This document shows positions 1 to 7,979 of a DNA stretch of 64,000 bases, piece by piece. Position numbers and translations under genes: made by a program. The DNA comes from Phycisphaerales bacterium. GTDB taxonomy: Bacteria > Planctomycetota > Phycisphaerae > Phycisphaerales > SM1A02. The stretch is taken from positions 39,748 to 103,747 of the forward strand of contig JAQWMQ010000031.1 in assembly GCA_029246705.1 (NCBI GenBank), given 5' to 3'. Positions within the stretch are counted from its first letter, which is position 1. Each line of letters opens with the position of its first letter. Under the pieces are notes generated by a model, which ran no database searches, was not told the DNA's origin, and was given only the letters and a program-made list of their open reading frames with translations.

Positions 1-143
1 TTGAGCTTGGCGCGAAGCGCGGCTTCTGCTGCCGCCATGTCGCCACCATTCTCAACGAGGGCCTTCTTGCAATCCATCATGCCCAGGCCGGTCTTCTGCC
101 TGAGGGCCATTACGTCCTTGGCGCTGATATCTGCGGTTGCCAT
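1..143 (-). CDS. tsf: Translation elongation factor Ts, N-terminal part (cut by left window edge)
   Basis: Elongation factor Ts is the nucleotide exchange factor that recycles EF-Tu-GDP to EF-Tu-GTP during translation in the cytoplasm. Only the first 47 or so residues are visible. They begin [19 protein letters not shown] and continue with the diagnostic GMMDCKKAL motif of the UBA-like N-terminal domain that contacts EF-Tu. The rest of the gene lies left of position 1. The start is the ATG whose complement is at 141-143. No strong Shine-Dalgarno sequence precedes it, which fits reading by coupling from rpsB, whose stop lies 82 bases upstream. The rpsB-tsf order is the usual one in bacteria. 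Identification rests on the near-consensus N-terminal motif and on rpsB next to it. Confidence 0.93.
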   Translation of the reverse strand, partial: MATADISAKDVMALRQKTGLGMMDCKKALVENGGDMAAAEAALRAKL

Positions 144-225
144 CGTGATCGTTGTCCCGTCAATTAGTGGATGTGGGGTTCAGTCCCGAGGAAACCCCGG
201 GACGCCTGTCCGTCGATGCTGCAAT

Positions 226-1086
226 TCAGCCGTCGGTGGCTGCAGGCACTTCCTGGTCGGTGGATTCGGTCGTTTCGGTGGGGGCGGGGGTTGCGGGTTC
301 GTCGGCACGGAACTTCGCCCGGCTGGATCGCCGTCGCGAGGGAGCGCCTTCGCCTGCTTCGCCGCCTTCGGCACCTTCACCCCTGGGCGTGTCGTCCTTC
401 TGGGGACGCATGGCTCGTCCGTCCACGACCGCGGCACACAGTTCGCGAACCACGACGTCGATCGAACGCATGGAGTCGTCGTTGCCGGGGATCGGGATGT
501 CCGCGTATTCGGGGTCGCCGTCGGTGTCGATCAGGCAGATGGTGGGGATGCCCAGGTTACGTGCCTCTCGAAGCGCGTTGACTTCGCGGTTGACGTCGAT
601 CGCAATGACCGCTCCGGGGAGCTTGGACATGTTGCGGATGCCGTTGAGGTTGCGGTGGATCTTCTTCATCTCGCGCATCAGCTGAGATTCCATCTTCTTC
701 GAGTAGGTCTTGATCTCACCGCTCTCGACGAGCGCTTCGAGTTCGATCAGTCGCTTGAGTCGTTCGCGAATGGTTCGGAAGTTGGTCAGCGTTCCGCCCA
801 GCCATCTTTCGGTGACGTAGGGCAGCTTGACGTCCATGCAGTTCTCCTCGATGGCGCTGCGAGCTTGTCGCTTGGTGCCGACGAAGACGACATCCTTGCC
901 TTCCGATGAGATCTTGCTGATGAACTTCTTGGCGAGGAGGAGTCCCTTGATGGTCTCCTTGATGTCGATGATGTGGATCCCACTCCGCATGCTGTGGATG
1001 TAGGGGCGCATCTTGGGGTTCCAGTTGCTTCGGCGCTGGCCGAAGTGGATACCCGCTTCAATGAGTTCCTTGACGAGAGAGGCCAT
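226..1086 (-). CDS. rpsB: 30S ribosomal protein S2
   Basis: Small-subunit ribosomal protein S2, 286 residues from the chosen start. The N-terminus MASLVKELIEAGIHFGQRR and the segments GTKRQAR, RWLGGTLTNF and the stretch around GIPTICLIDTD are typical of S2. An open frame extends 25 codons further upstream, but the start at 1086 has AGGAAGAA five to six bases before it and matches the family start. Residues from about 230 on form a low-complexity tail rich in Glu, Gly, Arg, Ser, Pro and Thr that goes beyond the roughly 240-residue E. coli protein. Such tails are variable and probably disordered. It is followed by tsf in the same orientation, and two tandem hairpins lie in its upstream leader. 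Confidence 0.97.
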   Translation of the reverse strand: MASLVKELIEAGIHFGQRRSNWNPKMRPYIHSMRSGIHIIDIKETIKGLLLAKKFISKISSEGKDVVFVGTKRQARSAIEENCMDVKLPYVTERWLGGTLTNFRTIRERLKRLIELEALVESGEIKTYSKKMESQLMREMKKIHRNLNGIRNMSKLPGAVIAIDVNREVNALREARNLGIPTICLIDTDGDPEYADIPIPGNDDSMRSIDVVVRELCAAVVDGRAMRPQKDDTPRGEGAEGGEAGEGAPSRRRSSRAKFRADEPATPAPTETTESTDQEVPAATDG

Positions 1087-1482
1087 GTGGTTTCTTCCTC
1101 TGGCTGACTGCAGCGGCACCGGCGATTCATGAACGGAACCCGAGCGGGCATGACTCGCCACGAAGGGCGCTTCGACTTTGCGGATTCACGTCATCCGGAT
1201 GGCCGTGAACTGGTCACGAAACATGCCATCTCGAAAGGATCACCCGCACTGTGTCGAGAGGAACATCCCCTCGACAGGTGCTTGCGCGGCTCCATCCGTC
1301 ATGGAGCCGCCCTCGCCCGGGTCTTGTCCGACCCAAAGGCGAAAGGACAAGGATATCCGATTGTGGGCCATCGCCACAACCGATCGGCAATCTGACCCTC
1401 GATTCTGTCATCAAGGGCCCCGACCCCGTTAGGATGCCTGACCGGCTGGATCATGACGTCCAGCCCGGTTTCGGAGACCCTC
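1087..1482. other. Divergent intergenic region between rpsB and the phosphomutase gene
   Basis: About 400 bases with no convincing gene. The short open frames on both strands here lack ribosome binding sites and family resemblance. It must carry the promoters for both divergent genes. I see no strong -35/-10 pair. The only clear structure is the hairpin pair at 1252-1310. Confidence 0.6.
1252..1310 (-). promoter_or_regulatory. Two tandem hairpins in the rpsB upstream region
   Basis: Two inverted repeats stand about ten bases apart. In the first, TGTCGAG (1252-1258) pairs with CTCGACA (1270-1276), with two more G:C pairs inside a mismatch. In the second, GCGGCTCCAT (1286-1295) pairs perfectly with ATGGAGCCGC (1301-1310) around a five-base loop. 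Neither is followed by a T tract on either strand, so they do not look like simple terminators. rpsB starts 166 bases downstream, and rpsB leaders in other bacteria can bind S2 and repress translation. A structured autoregulatory leader is therefore plausible but unproven. They could instead belong to the 5' region of the divergent phosphomutase gene. Confidence 0.45.
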
Positions 1483-2895
1483 ATGCTGGGCAAGGTATTC
1501 AAGGCCTACGACGTTCGGGCCATCGTGCCGAAACCACTCACGGAGCGCCTGGCGTGGCAGATTGGCTACGGAGCCGCCATGTATCTCCGGGAATCAGCCC
1601 AAAAAGCCGGTTTTGACGACCCCATGATGCGTCATCTGGCCGTCGGTCGCGATCCTCGCCCGACCTCGCCTCTGCTGGCCGAAATGCTCATCGAGGGGAT
1701 CCAGGCCGCAGGCGTCTCGGTTATCGACCTCGGAGTGGTCGACACGCCGATGGTCTACTTTGCCGTCAACCACCTGGCGTGTGCCGGCGGGATCCAGGTC
1801 ACCGCGAGCCACAACCCCGTGAAATACAACGGGTTCAAGTTCTGCGGGATGAAGGGCCGGCCGATCGGCACCGGCACCGGCCTGGAATCGATCCGTGACG
1901 AGGCGGCCCTGGTCGACCCGGACCGGGTCGACGCAGGTTCCGGCCGCAGTGAGGCCCGTGATCTCTGGGACAACTATGCCGCTCGACTGCATGCACTGCT
2001 GAAGGAAGAGGCGCCCAACGGACTCGATGCGGAGCGGGGTCGCCCCCTGAAGGTCGTGATCGATGCCTCCAACGGTTCTGCGGGTGCCATGGTTCCCAGG
2101 GTGTTCGATGGAATCAAGGGGTTGGAGATCATCCCCTTGAACTTCGAACATGGGGACGGGCACTTCGCCCATGAGCCCAATCCACTCGTGGAAAGCAATC
2201 TTGATTCACTGCGCGCGGTCGTGACCGATCAGGGAGCCGACTTCGGTGTCTGCTTCGATGGTGACGCCGACCGCTGCGTCGTCGTCGACGAGTTGGGACG
2301 TACGGTGGGGGGTGACCTCCTGACGGCCTGGCTCGCCGAAACGATCCTCGAACGACATCCGGGGGCTTCGATCATCTACGACCTGCGTTCCAGCCGCATC
2401 GTGCCGGAACGGATCGTCGAACTCGGCGGAACGCCGGTTCCGAGCCGGGTCGGTCACGTCTTCATGAAGGCGGCGCTCGCCGAGCACTCGGCGGTCTTCG
2501 GTGGCGAGCTTTCGGGTCACTTCTACTTCAGCGACATGTTCGGTGCCGACAGTGGTGCGCGTGCGTTCGTCTCGGTGCTCGGCGCACTCGCCCGTTCCAG
2601 CGGTCCGCTCTCCGAGCAGGTCGACAGACTTCGGGTCTATGCCCAGTCCGGCGAAGTGAACTTTCAGAACGCCGAGATCGAGGACACCCTCCTCGGCCTT
2701 CGAAAGACCTACTCCGATGCCGAGTTCGGTGAGATGGACGGCCTGAGCATCGACACCGGTGACTGGTGGGCGAACATTCGTGCCAGCAACACCGAGCCGC
2801 TTCTTCGGCTGAACGTCGAAGCCGCCGACGAGGAGACGGTCGCCGCCGCACTGGCGGAGCTGGGCCGGTTCCTCGGCAAGCGTGTGAAGCACTGA
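1483..2895 (+). CDS. Phosphomannomutase/phosphoglucomutase
   Basis: Alpha-D-phosphohexomutase that interconverts hexose 1- and 6-phosphates (mannose and/or glucose), supplying sugar nucleotide precursors for polysaccharides. About 470 residues, the normal family length of 450-480. It shows the four family landmarks: an N-terminal FKAYDVRA segment, the phosphoserine loop TASHNP (Ser about 109), the magnesium loop DGDADR (about 259-264) and the sugar-binding loop GGELSGH (340-346). A C-terminal phosphate-binding segment RASNTEPLLRLNVE is also present. Translation could begin at 1453, but 1483 has GGAGA at good spacing and starts with the usual MLGKVFKAYDVRA. The motifs do not separate mannose from glucose preference, so no gene symbol is given. 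The permease follows after ten bases and may be co-transcribed. Confidence 0.93.
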   Translation: MLGKVFKAYDVRAIVPKPLTERLAWQIGYGAAMYLRESAQKAGFDDPMMRHLAVGRDPRPTSPLLAEMLIEGIQAAGVSVIDLGVVDTPMVYFAVNHLACAGGIQVTASHNPVKYNGFKFCGMKGRPIGTGTGLESIRDEAALVDPDRVDAGSGRSEARDLWDNYAARLHALLKEEAPNGLDAERGRPLKVVIDASNGSAGAMVPRVFDGIKGLEIIPLNFEHGDGHFAHEPNPLVESNLDSLRAVVTDQGADFGVCFDGDADRCVVVDELGRTVGGDLLTAWLAETILERHPGASIIYDLRSSRIVPERIVELGGTPVPSRVGHVFMKAALAEHSAVFGGELSGHFYFSDMFGADSGARAFVSVLGALARSSGPLSEQVDRLRVYAQSGEVNFQNAEIEDTLLGLRKTYSDAEFGEMDGLSIDTGDWWANIRASNTEPLLRLNVEAADEETVAAALAELGRFLGKRVKH

Positions 2896-2905
2896 GGTCC
2901 CGGGG

Positions 2906-3703
2906 ATGAGCGTTCTGGCCTCCTTCACCGACGGCGCCCTGCCCGCACTCGAGCTTCCCCTCTACGTGATCATCATCCTCGCCGCGGTCGCCTTCCTGAC
3001 CTCGGCGTTCTCCGCGATCGTCGGCATGGGCGGCGGGATCATCCTGCTGGGAACCATGCTGCTCTTCCTCGACCCCTTCGTGGTGATCCCGGTCCACGGT
3101 GCGATCCAGATGGTTTCCAACGCCTCCCGTGCGACGGTGCAGCGCAAGCACCTCGCGTGGTCGTTGATCTGGCGCTACTCGATCCTGCTGCTGCCTTGCG
3201 GGCTGATCGCGATCCAGTTCGTGGTGTACGTGCCGCAGGAGATCCTCAAGGCCTTCATCGGGCTCTTCGTGCTGCTGGCCACCTGGCGACCGAAGTGGCT
3301 CCTGGTGGGCACCCGACCGCAGGCGATCAACGCCAACCGCCGCTTCATCCTGCTCGGGGGCGTGGTCGGCTTCCTCAACATCCTGGTCGGTGCGGTCGGT
3401 CCCTTCATCGCGCCGTTCTTTCTCAACATGGATTTTTCGCGGCAGACGATCGTCGGCACCAAGGCCGCCTGCCAGACCGCCGGTCACTTGGTGAAGATCC
3501 TGCTCTACGGCATCGTGGGGTTCGCGTTCCTGACCTACCTGCCGCTCTTCGCGGTGATGGTTCCGATGGTGCTCCTCGGGACCTGGGTGGGCAGTCGCCT
3601 GCTCGAGAAGGTCAGCGACGTCTCCTTCGTCTGGCTCTTCAAGACCGTACTGACCCTCGTCGCCGCCTGGTTGATCGTCTCGACGATCATCCTTGCGGCC
3701 TGA
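2906..3703 (+). CDS. TauE/SafE (TSUP) family membrane permease
   Basis: Inner-membrane transporter of the TSUP family, whose members move sulfite, sulfoacetate or other small organic or sulfur anions. 265 residues, nearly all hydrophobic, consistent with seven to eight membrane helices. The first half holds the family pattern AIVGMGGGIILLGTMLLF and the second half the related GGVVGFLNILVGAVGPFIAPFF, the two inverted-repeat units expected for TSUP. GAGG lies eight bases before the ATG. It sits ten bases after the phosphomutase and nearly touches the convergent gene ending at 3708. The substrate cannot be read from the sequence. Confidence 0.88.
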   Translation: MSVLASFTDGALPALELPLYVIIILAAVAFLTSAFSAIVGMGGGIILLGTMLLFLDPFVVIPVHGAIQMVSNASRATVQRKHLAWSLIWRYSILLLPCGLIAIQFVVYVPQEILKAFIGLFVLLATWRPKWLLVGTRPQAINANRRFILLGGVVGFLNILVGAVGPFIAPFFLNMDFSRQTIVGTKAACQTAGHLVKILLYGIVGFAFLTYLPLFAVMVPMVLLGTWVGSRLLEKVSDVSFVWLFKTVLTLVAAWLIVSTIILAA

Positions 3704-3707
3704 GCGT

Positions 3708-5486
3708 TCACTCCCGAGCAGGTGCGGCATCCCAGAGGACGAGGTCCTTTTCCGGGTTGCCGTTCTCGTCGAGTCCATCACGTCCGACCGAGTAGAGCAG
3801 GGGCCCTTCGCTTCTTGCGAGGTAGCGGAGATTGCGTCCGTCGAACTGATCGGCCGGGACCACTTCGAGGTATTTCGGTACGAGCTGCTCGAGTCGTTCC
3901 GGCCAGCGGCCGTTTTTTCTGCGCCACTGTTCGAGCGCGATCACGACGAGGGTTGCGTCCCGTTCGAGTCCCACCTCGTGGACGTGACCGGGGAAGTTGC
4001 CGATCGCCGGCAGGAATTCGTTCAATGGGAAGGCGGAGGCGTATTTCTGGTAGCGCTCGAAGGTCGAGTTGCTTCCCTGCTTTGAATAATCGGTGTGGAT
4101 CACTTCCGCGTACCGACGTTCCGTTTCCAGCGGGAGCACCGGTGCCTCCCAGTAGTCGGGTGTTGCCATCCGGGCTTCCTGGTGGGCGAGGTAGCCGTCC
4201 CAGATCTCGAGCGCTTCCGAACGGGAGGGTGCCACGGCCAGGGCGAAGGGTGCGATGGCGAAGTTGTCGATGCCCTCGGGTACCTGGGCGTATCCCGTTT
4301 CACGGACGAAGGTGAACGCTTCCGGCAGGAGTTGTCCGTTGCTGCCGTAGACCCGCTGGGCGATGTCCTCGAAGCCGCGACGTTCATCCCCCAGGTCGGC
4401 CGACTGACAGACTTCCTGCGCCGTCAACATCCGCGAAAGTTCGACCAGCTGCTCGTTCCCGAAGAACTCCGGCCGGTGGATCAGGATGTCCTGGGTCGCC
4501 TTGAAGGTGACGGCTTCGACCTGCAATGCCACCAGTTGGCAGAGCAGGAAACTGTGTGCCCGGGTGAGCCTTGCCAGTCCCAGGAGCGCCCTGAGATCGT
4601 GCAGCGCACGATCTGGTTGGTCCTGGCGCACCGCGAGCATCAGGTCGCCCAGGAGAAGCGACTGCAGGTCACCCCGCACGAGCGGGAGGTGGACAAGTTG
4701 GACGGAAAAGAGACTTCGGTCGTCGGCTGCCTCGAGTTCGATTCCGAGGGCCGGCCGCCCCGCGAGCTCGCGCACCCGTTCGACGATCGGCGTGGCATGT
4801 CCATAGAACGCGGTCAGCTCGGCACGCTGCACCAGGTTGGATTCGACCGGCCAGCTCGAGGTCTCGCGCACCGCTTCGGTCACCTTCGGCAGCAGGGTCG
4901 CTCGGTCTCCGCCCTCGGTGAAGGCGAGGCGGTCGAGTTCCGCCGGCACCGTCGAGAGACCGGGCCAGGCCCGGTCTTCCGCGGGAATGCCGATGTTCCG
5001 GTTGTTCAACTGCTGGATGTGGTCGACGGTGATCGTCGGCGAGTCGAACCAGACCCGGCTGCCCAGGACGACCCACGCAACCAGGCAGACCGCGACGACG
5101 GAACCGCCGAGGAGGGCCGTGCCCTTCACCACGTAGCGAGGGGTGCGCGCGAGATGCGAACGCTTGCGGATCATCGAGCGGCGGATGAGTCGCGCCGCAC
5201 CGGCTTCATCACCGAAGTCTTCGAGCAGTGCCTCGGGCGAGCGCCCGTCGTCGAGCCCTTCCCGCAGGTGTTCGGCGAGGTCTTCGGCGACCGCGACCCG
5301 TTCGATCCGGTGGAGTCGGGTGCGGCGCGCGACCCCCAGGGCCAGGCGTTCGAGTTCGGCGGGCAGTTCGAAGGATGCGATCGCGGCGCGTGCATCGAGT
5401 CGTCCCGGTTCCCGCCGAAGCAGGAAGTCGATGACCGGGGTGTGCAGCAGAATGCGACGGGCGTCGGCGTTTCGTGAATCGGTCAT
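3708..5486 (-). CDS. Membrane-anchored protein with HAAS-like prefix, large extracytoplasmic domain
   Basis: 592 residues, function unknown. Residues about 67-108 (EDLAEHLREGLDDGRSPEAL followed by LEDFGDEAGAARL) resemble the small helical HAAS-type 'permease prefix' domains found on proteins encoded beside PadR regulators. One membrane helix follows at about 119-142. The remaining 450 residues form a soluble, mostly helical domain, probably outside the membrane, with a pseudopilin-like C-terminal stretch (VVIALEQWRRKNGRWPERLEQL) common in planctomycete proteins of unknown role. The start at 5486 has GGGAG seven bases upstream and replaces a longer 5' extension that would run into the PadR gene. 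It lies 17 bases downstream of the padR-like gene and is probably controlled by it. Confidence 0.75.
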   Translation of the reverse strand: MTDSRNADARRILLHTPVIDFLLRREPGRLDARAAIASFELPAELERLALGVARRTRLHRIERVAVAEDLAEHLREGLDDGRSPEALLEDFGDEAGAARLIRRSMIRKRSHLARTPRYVVKGTALLGGSVVAVCLVAWVVLGSRVWFDSPTITVDHIQQLNNRNIGIPAEDRAWPGLSTVPAELDRLAFTEGGDRATLLPKVTEAVRETSSWPVESNLVQRAELTAFYGHATPIVERVRELAGRPALGIELEAADDRSLFSVQLVHLPLVRGDLQSLLLGDLMLAVRQDQPDRALHDLRALLGLARLTRAHSFLLCQLVALQVEAVTFKATQDILIHRPEFFGNEQLVELSRMLTAQEVCQSADLGDERRGFEDIAQRVYGSNGQLLPEAFTFVRETGYAQVPEGIDNFAIAPFALAVAPSRSEALEIWDGYLAHQEARMATPDYWEAPVLPLETERRYAEVIHTDYSKQGSNSTFERYQKYASAFPLNEFLPAIGNFPGHVHEVGLERDATLVVIALEQWRRKNGRWPERLEQLVPKYLEVVPADQFDGRNLRYLARSEGPLLYSVGRDGLDENGNPEKDLVLWDAAPARE

Positions 5487-5503
5487 GCGAGAACTCCCGG
5501 AAG

Positions 5504-5863
5504 TCAACCCAGGGCGGGTTGGGTGCATGGTTCGGAGGCCAGGACGCCAAGGGCACTCATCGCGGTGGTGACGGCGGCCCACTGCTTCGCTTCCTTCGTG
5601 AGACGGGTCTTTCCGCGGCCGGTGAGTCGGTAGTACTTCCGGGTGCGACCGTTGGGACCTTCACGCCGGGTGCTCGAGACGAGTTTCTGCGACTCGAGGT
5701 TGTAGAGGAGCGGGTACAGCGTCGACTGGCCCATCGCGAGGACGCCTTCAGAGCGCTTGGCGAGGGCGTCCACCAGTTCGTAGCCGTACATTTCACCGGT
5801 TTCGAGCAGCTTGAGGACGGCCACGGGGCCGGCGCCTCGCATGAGTTCACGTTCAATTCGCAT
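5504..5863 (-). CDS. PadR family transcriptional regulator
   Basis: 119-residue winged-helix DNA-binding protein. The segment GAGPVAVLKLLETGEMYGYELVDAL is the PadR recognition region, followed by GQSTLYPLLYNLESQKLV (recognition helix) and the wing with RKYYRLTGRGKTRL. PadR proteins are usually autorepressors released by a ligand or a partner protein. The start at 5863 has AGGAG seven bases upstream, and an upstream in-frame ATG at 5896 lacks one. The next gene encodes the HAAS-like membrane protein, the arrangement expected for PadR-HAAS pairs. An imperfect dyad over a possible -10 element (5897-5918) could be its operator. Confidence 0.9.
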   Translation of the reverse strand: MRIERELMRGAGPVAVLKLLETGEMYGYELVDALAKRSEGVLAMGQSTLYPLLYNLESQKLVSSTRREGPNGRTRKYYRLTGRGKTRLTKEAKQWAAVTTAMSALGVLASEPCTQPALG

Positions 5864-5896
5864 TGGTCGGCTCCTGTGAAGGTCATTTTGCGGCAC

Positions 5897-5918
5897 ATAC
5901 TATGCCAGACACAGTGTA
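5897..5918 (-). promoter_or_regulatory. Candidate PadR operator and promoter element
   Basis: An imperfect 21-base dyad (TACTATG, seven bases, CAGTGTA, at 5898-5918) lies 35 bases upstream of the PadR start. On the minus strand it overlaps TAGTAT (5897-5902), a fair -10 match. No good -35 is seen. Autoregulation by the PadR protein is inferred from family habit. Confidence 0.35.
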
Positions 5919-5986
5919 CGGGCGAACGAGAGCTACGGATCCCTCCACTTCACGTTTTTGTGTCTCCGCCCGTGCCAACCGGTGGC

Positions 5987-6850
5987 TTATTCCCCGGGAA
6001 TCGTCGAGATCACGCCCTCGAAGGGGCTGCTGGCGCTGGCGTAACGTCGCATCGCGATGCGGCCGCTGCGGGCACCGTGGTACCCCGATTCGAGCGCGAG
6101 GCGCATCGCGTGGGCCATCCGTACCGGGTCCTTGGCATGGGCGATTCCGGTATTGAGGAGGACGCCGTCGGCGCCGAGTTCCATCGCCATCGTCACGTCG
6201 CTCGGGGTGCCGACTCCGGCATCGACGATGACCGGATAGGCCGGGTCGCCGCCCTGGGCGGGGTCCTTCAGGAGTTCAAGGAGCAGCGCGATCGCGTGCG
6301 GGTTGTTGATCCCGCGACCGGAACCGATCGGACTGCCCGCGGGCATCACGCTCGCCGCACCCGCGTCACGCAGCGCGACCGCGAGGCGTGGGTCGTCGGA
6401 GGCGTAGCAGAGGACGTTGAAGCCGTCGGCCACCAGCTCGCGGCAGGCTTCAAGCGTGCCGACCGGGTCGGGCAGGAGGGTGGTCTTGTCGCCGAGCACC
6501 TCGAGCTTCACCCAGTCACGGCCGGGGTTGCCGAGTTGATCAAGCAACTCACGTCCGAGTCGCGAGACCCGTACCGCGTCCTCCGCGGTGAAGCAGCCGG
6601 CGGTGTTGGGCAGCACGGTGATGTTGTCGGTATCGAGGAAGTCGAGGAGGGAACGGCCTTCGGCATCGACCAGTCGCTCGCGACGAACCGCCACCGTGAC
6701 GCAGTCGGCGCCACTGGCCGCGATCGCCCGCTGCATCAGGTCGTAGTCCTCGTACTTGCCGGTTCCGACGACCAGGCGGCTGGTGAGCTCGCGTCCGCCG
6801 ATCAGCAGCGGGGGGACGGCCTGGTGCTCGATGGTCTCGGTCCGGTTCAT
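5987..6850 (-). CDS. thiG: Thiazole synthase ThiG
   Basis: Forms the thiazole phosphate ring of thiamin from deoxyxylulose 5-phosphate, dehydroglycine (or an equivalent) and sulfur carried by ThiS. 287 residues in a TIM-barrel fold. Typical segments are [10 protein letters not shown] near the N-terminus, LPNTAGC (about 80-86), [10 protein letters not shown] with the substrate-binding lysine at about 115, [13 protein letters not shown] and [10 protein letters not shown]. The length is slightly above the usual 255-270 because of a longer N-terminus. It lies 45 bases downstream of thiS in the same orientation. No TPP riboswitch (no CTGAGA-type thi-box) is visible upstream of thiS. Confidence 0.96.
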   Translation of the reverse strand: MNRTETIEHQAVPPLLIGGRELTSRLVVGTGKYEDYDLMQRAIAASGADCVTVAVRRERLVDAEGRSLLDFLDTDNITVLPNTAGCFTAEDAVRVSRLGRELLDQLGNPGRDWVKLEVLGDKTTLLPDPVGTLEACRELVADGFNVLCYASDDPRLAVALRDAGAASVMPAGSPIGSGRGINNPHAIALLLELLKDPAQGGDPAYPVIVDAGVGTPSDVTMAMELGADGVLLNTGIAHAKDPVRMAHAMRLALESGYHGARSGRIAMRRYASASSPFEGVISTIPGE

Positions 6851-6873
6851 GTCGCAGGATCCTCTCTTGAACT

Positions 6874-6901
6874 GTCGGTCTTCAACCGTCGGTCTTCAAC
6901 C
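6874..6901. repeat. 14-bp perfect tandem repeat across the end of thiS
   Basis: The unit GTCGGTCTTCAACC occurs twice in a row (6874-6887 and 6888-6901). The thiS stop codon (6896-6898) lies in the second copy, and the first copy sits in the thiS-thiG spacer. It looks like a small slippage duplication. Confidence 0.8.
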
Positions 6902-7096
6902 GCCACCGACCAGGGTGACGATCTCGATGGTGTCGCCCTCGCCGAGGGTGGTCGCCGCGTGGGCGGCCTTGGGGACGACGTTTCGATTCACTTCGACCGC
7001 ACAGGGGCCGCCGCCCAGCTCCAGGGTCTCGATCAGCAGGGAGACCGTGCAGCCCGCCTGCAGATCCCGGGTTTCACCATTCACGATGACGTTCAT
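6896..7096 (-). CDS. thiS: Sulfur carrier protein ThiS
   Basis: 66-residue ubiquitin-like sulfur carrier. Its C-terminal glycine is adenylated and thiocarboxylated, and it hands sulfur to ThiG. The N-terminus [12 protein letters not shown] and the C-terminus [10 protein letters not shown] fit the family, which requires a terminal Gly-Gly. It is upstream of thiG with 45 bases between. The 3' end lies inside a 14-bp tandem duplication, which does not change the protein end. Confidence 0.93.
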   Translation of the reverse strand: MNVIVNGETRDLQAGCTVSLLIETLELGGGPCAVEVNRNVVPKAAHAATTLGEGDTIEIVTLVGGG

Positions 7097-7166
7097 CGCC
7101 GTATTCTAGGGCCCTGACGTTGTCGGGACAGCACCTCGGACTATCCTTGTGCAGATGGTGGAGAAC

Positions 7167-7979
7167 ATGAAGACAACATCCCCGATCCGAACCGCCTCCT
7201 GGAGCGGCCTGACGGCCGCCTTCCTGGTGCTGGGTGGCTGTGCTGATCCCACCTACGACACCTCGACCCCGCAGGCGACCCTCGATTCCATGCAGTCCAT
7301 GTTGGAGGAGGAGCGGCCTGAACTGCTGCCGGAGCTGCTCTACGTCGAACCCCGGGACATCACCTTCGAGGACGGGGTGACCGAGGCCAGCGCGATCGAG
7401 GACGTCCGGGCCAAGCTTTCGGACATGCTGGCCCAGCTCTGGCGGGTCGCGCGGAAGCTGCAGAGCGAATTTCCCGAGGAAGTCTCCGAAGACGGCCTTC
7501 CCGAGGCCGTCGGTTTCGGTCGCGACGGGTTCGGGGACTGGTTCGGTGCGATCCTGACCGACCCCTTCGGCGTCCTGCAGGAACAGCGGGATCGTCTGGT
7601 CGCCGAGGACATGTACGACGGAACCGCGGCCCTGCTGGTCGATGACGAGCCGGCCTTCGGCGGCTTCGTCTCGATGATCGAGACCGATGACGGCTGGCGG
7701 ATCGCACTGCCCGTCCAGTACGCCCAGTCCAGCGAGTACTGGCCGCAGACCCGCTACGAGTGGTCGGTGATCGCCTCGATGCTGCTCGGCATCGAGAATT
7801 CGCTTTCAGACTTCGAACGTGAACTCAACCGGGGTGGTTTTCGCAGTCTCTCCCACGCCAGTGAACGCGCCGGCCGCCTGCTGGGTGAATCGGTCGTCGT
7901 CCAGTCGGTGATCTACGGCATGATGAAGCGTGACGATGACGACGAGGACGGTGGCATGGGGTTCGGGTTCGGTGGTTGA
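7167..7979 (+). CDS. Putative lipoprotein of unknown function
   Basis: 270 residues from the ATG at 7167, which has GGTGGAG just upstream. GTG 7149 and ATG 7155 are in-frame alternatives. The N-terminus is a lipoprotein signal with lipobox LGGC (Cys 25). The mature part is acidic (for example MLEEERPELLPELLY) and contains a helical segment with LAQLWRVARKLQSEFPEEV. The tail is GMGFGFGG after a run of Asp. I do not recognise the family. The segment beginning STPQATLDSMQSMLEE resembles the start of many planctomycete lipoproteins that hold a degenerate DUF-type helical domain. It overlaps the phosphatase gene by a few bases, which suggests coupling. Confidence 0.7.
   Translation: MKTTSPIRTASWSGLTAAFLVLGGCADPTYDTSTPQATLDSMQSMLEEERPELLPELLYVEPRDITFEDGVTEASAIEDVRAKLSDMLAQLWRVARKLQSEFPEEVSEDGLPEAVGFGRDGFGDWFGAILTDPFGVLQEQRDRLVAEDMYDGTAALLVDDEPAFGGFVSMIETDDGWRIALPVQYAQSSEYWPQTRYEWSVIASMLLGIENSLSDFERELNRGGFRSLSHASERAGRLLGESVVVQSVIYGMMKRDDDDEDGGMGFGFGG

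Noticed and set aside
7097..7166. Possible TPP riboswitch before thiS
   Set aside because: No thi-box-like CTGAGA or paired stems are present, and the space is too short.
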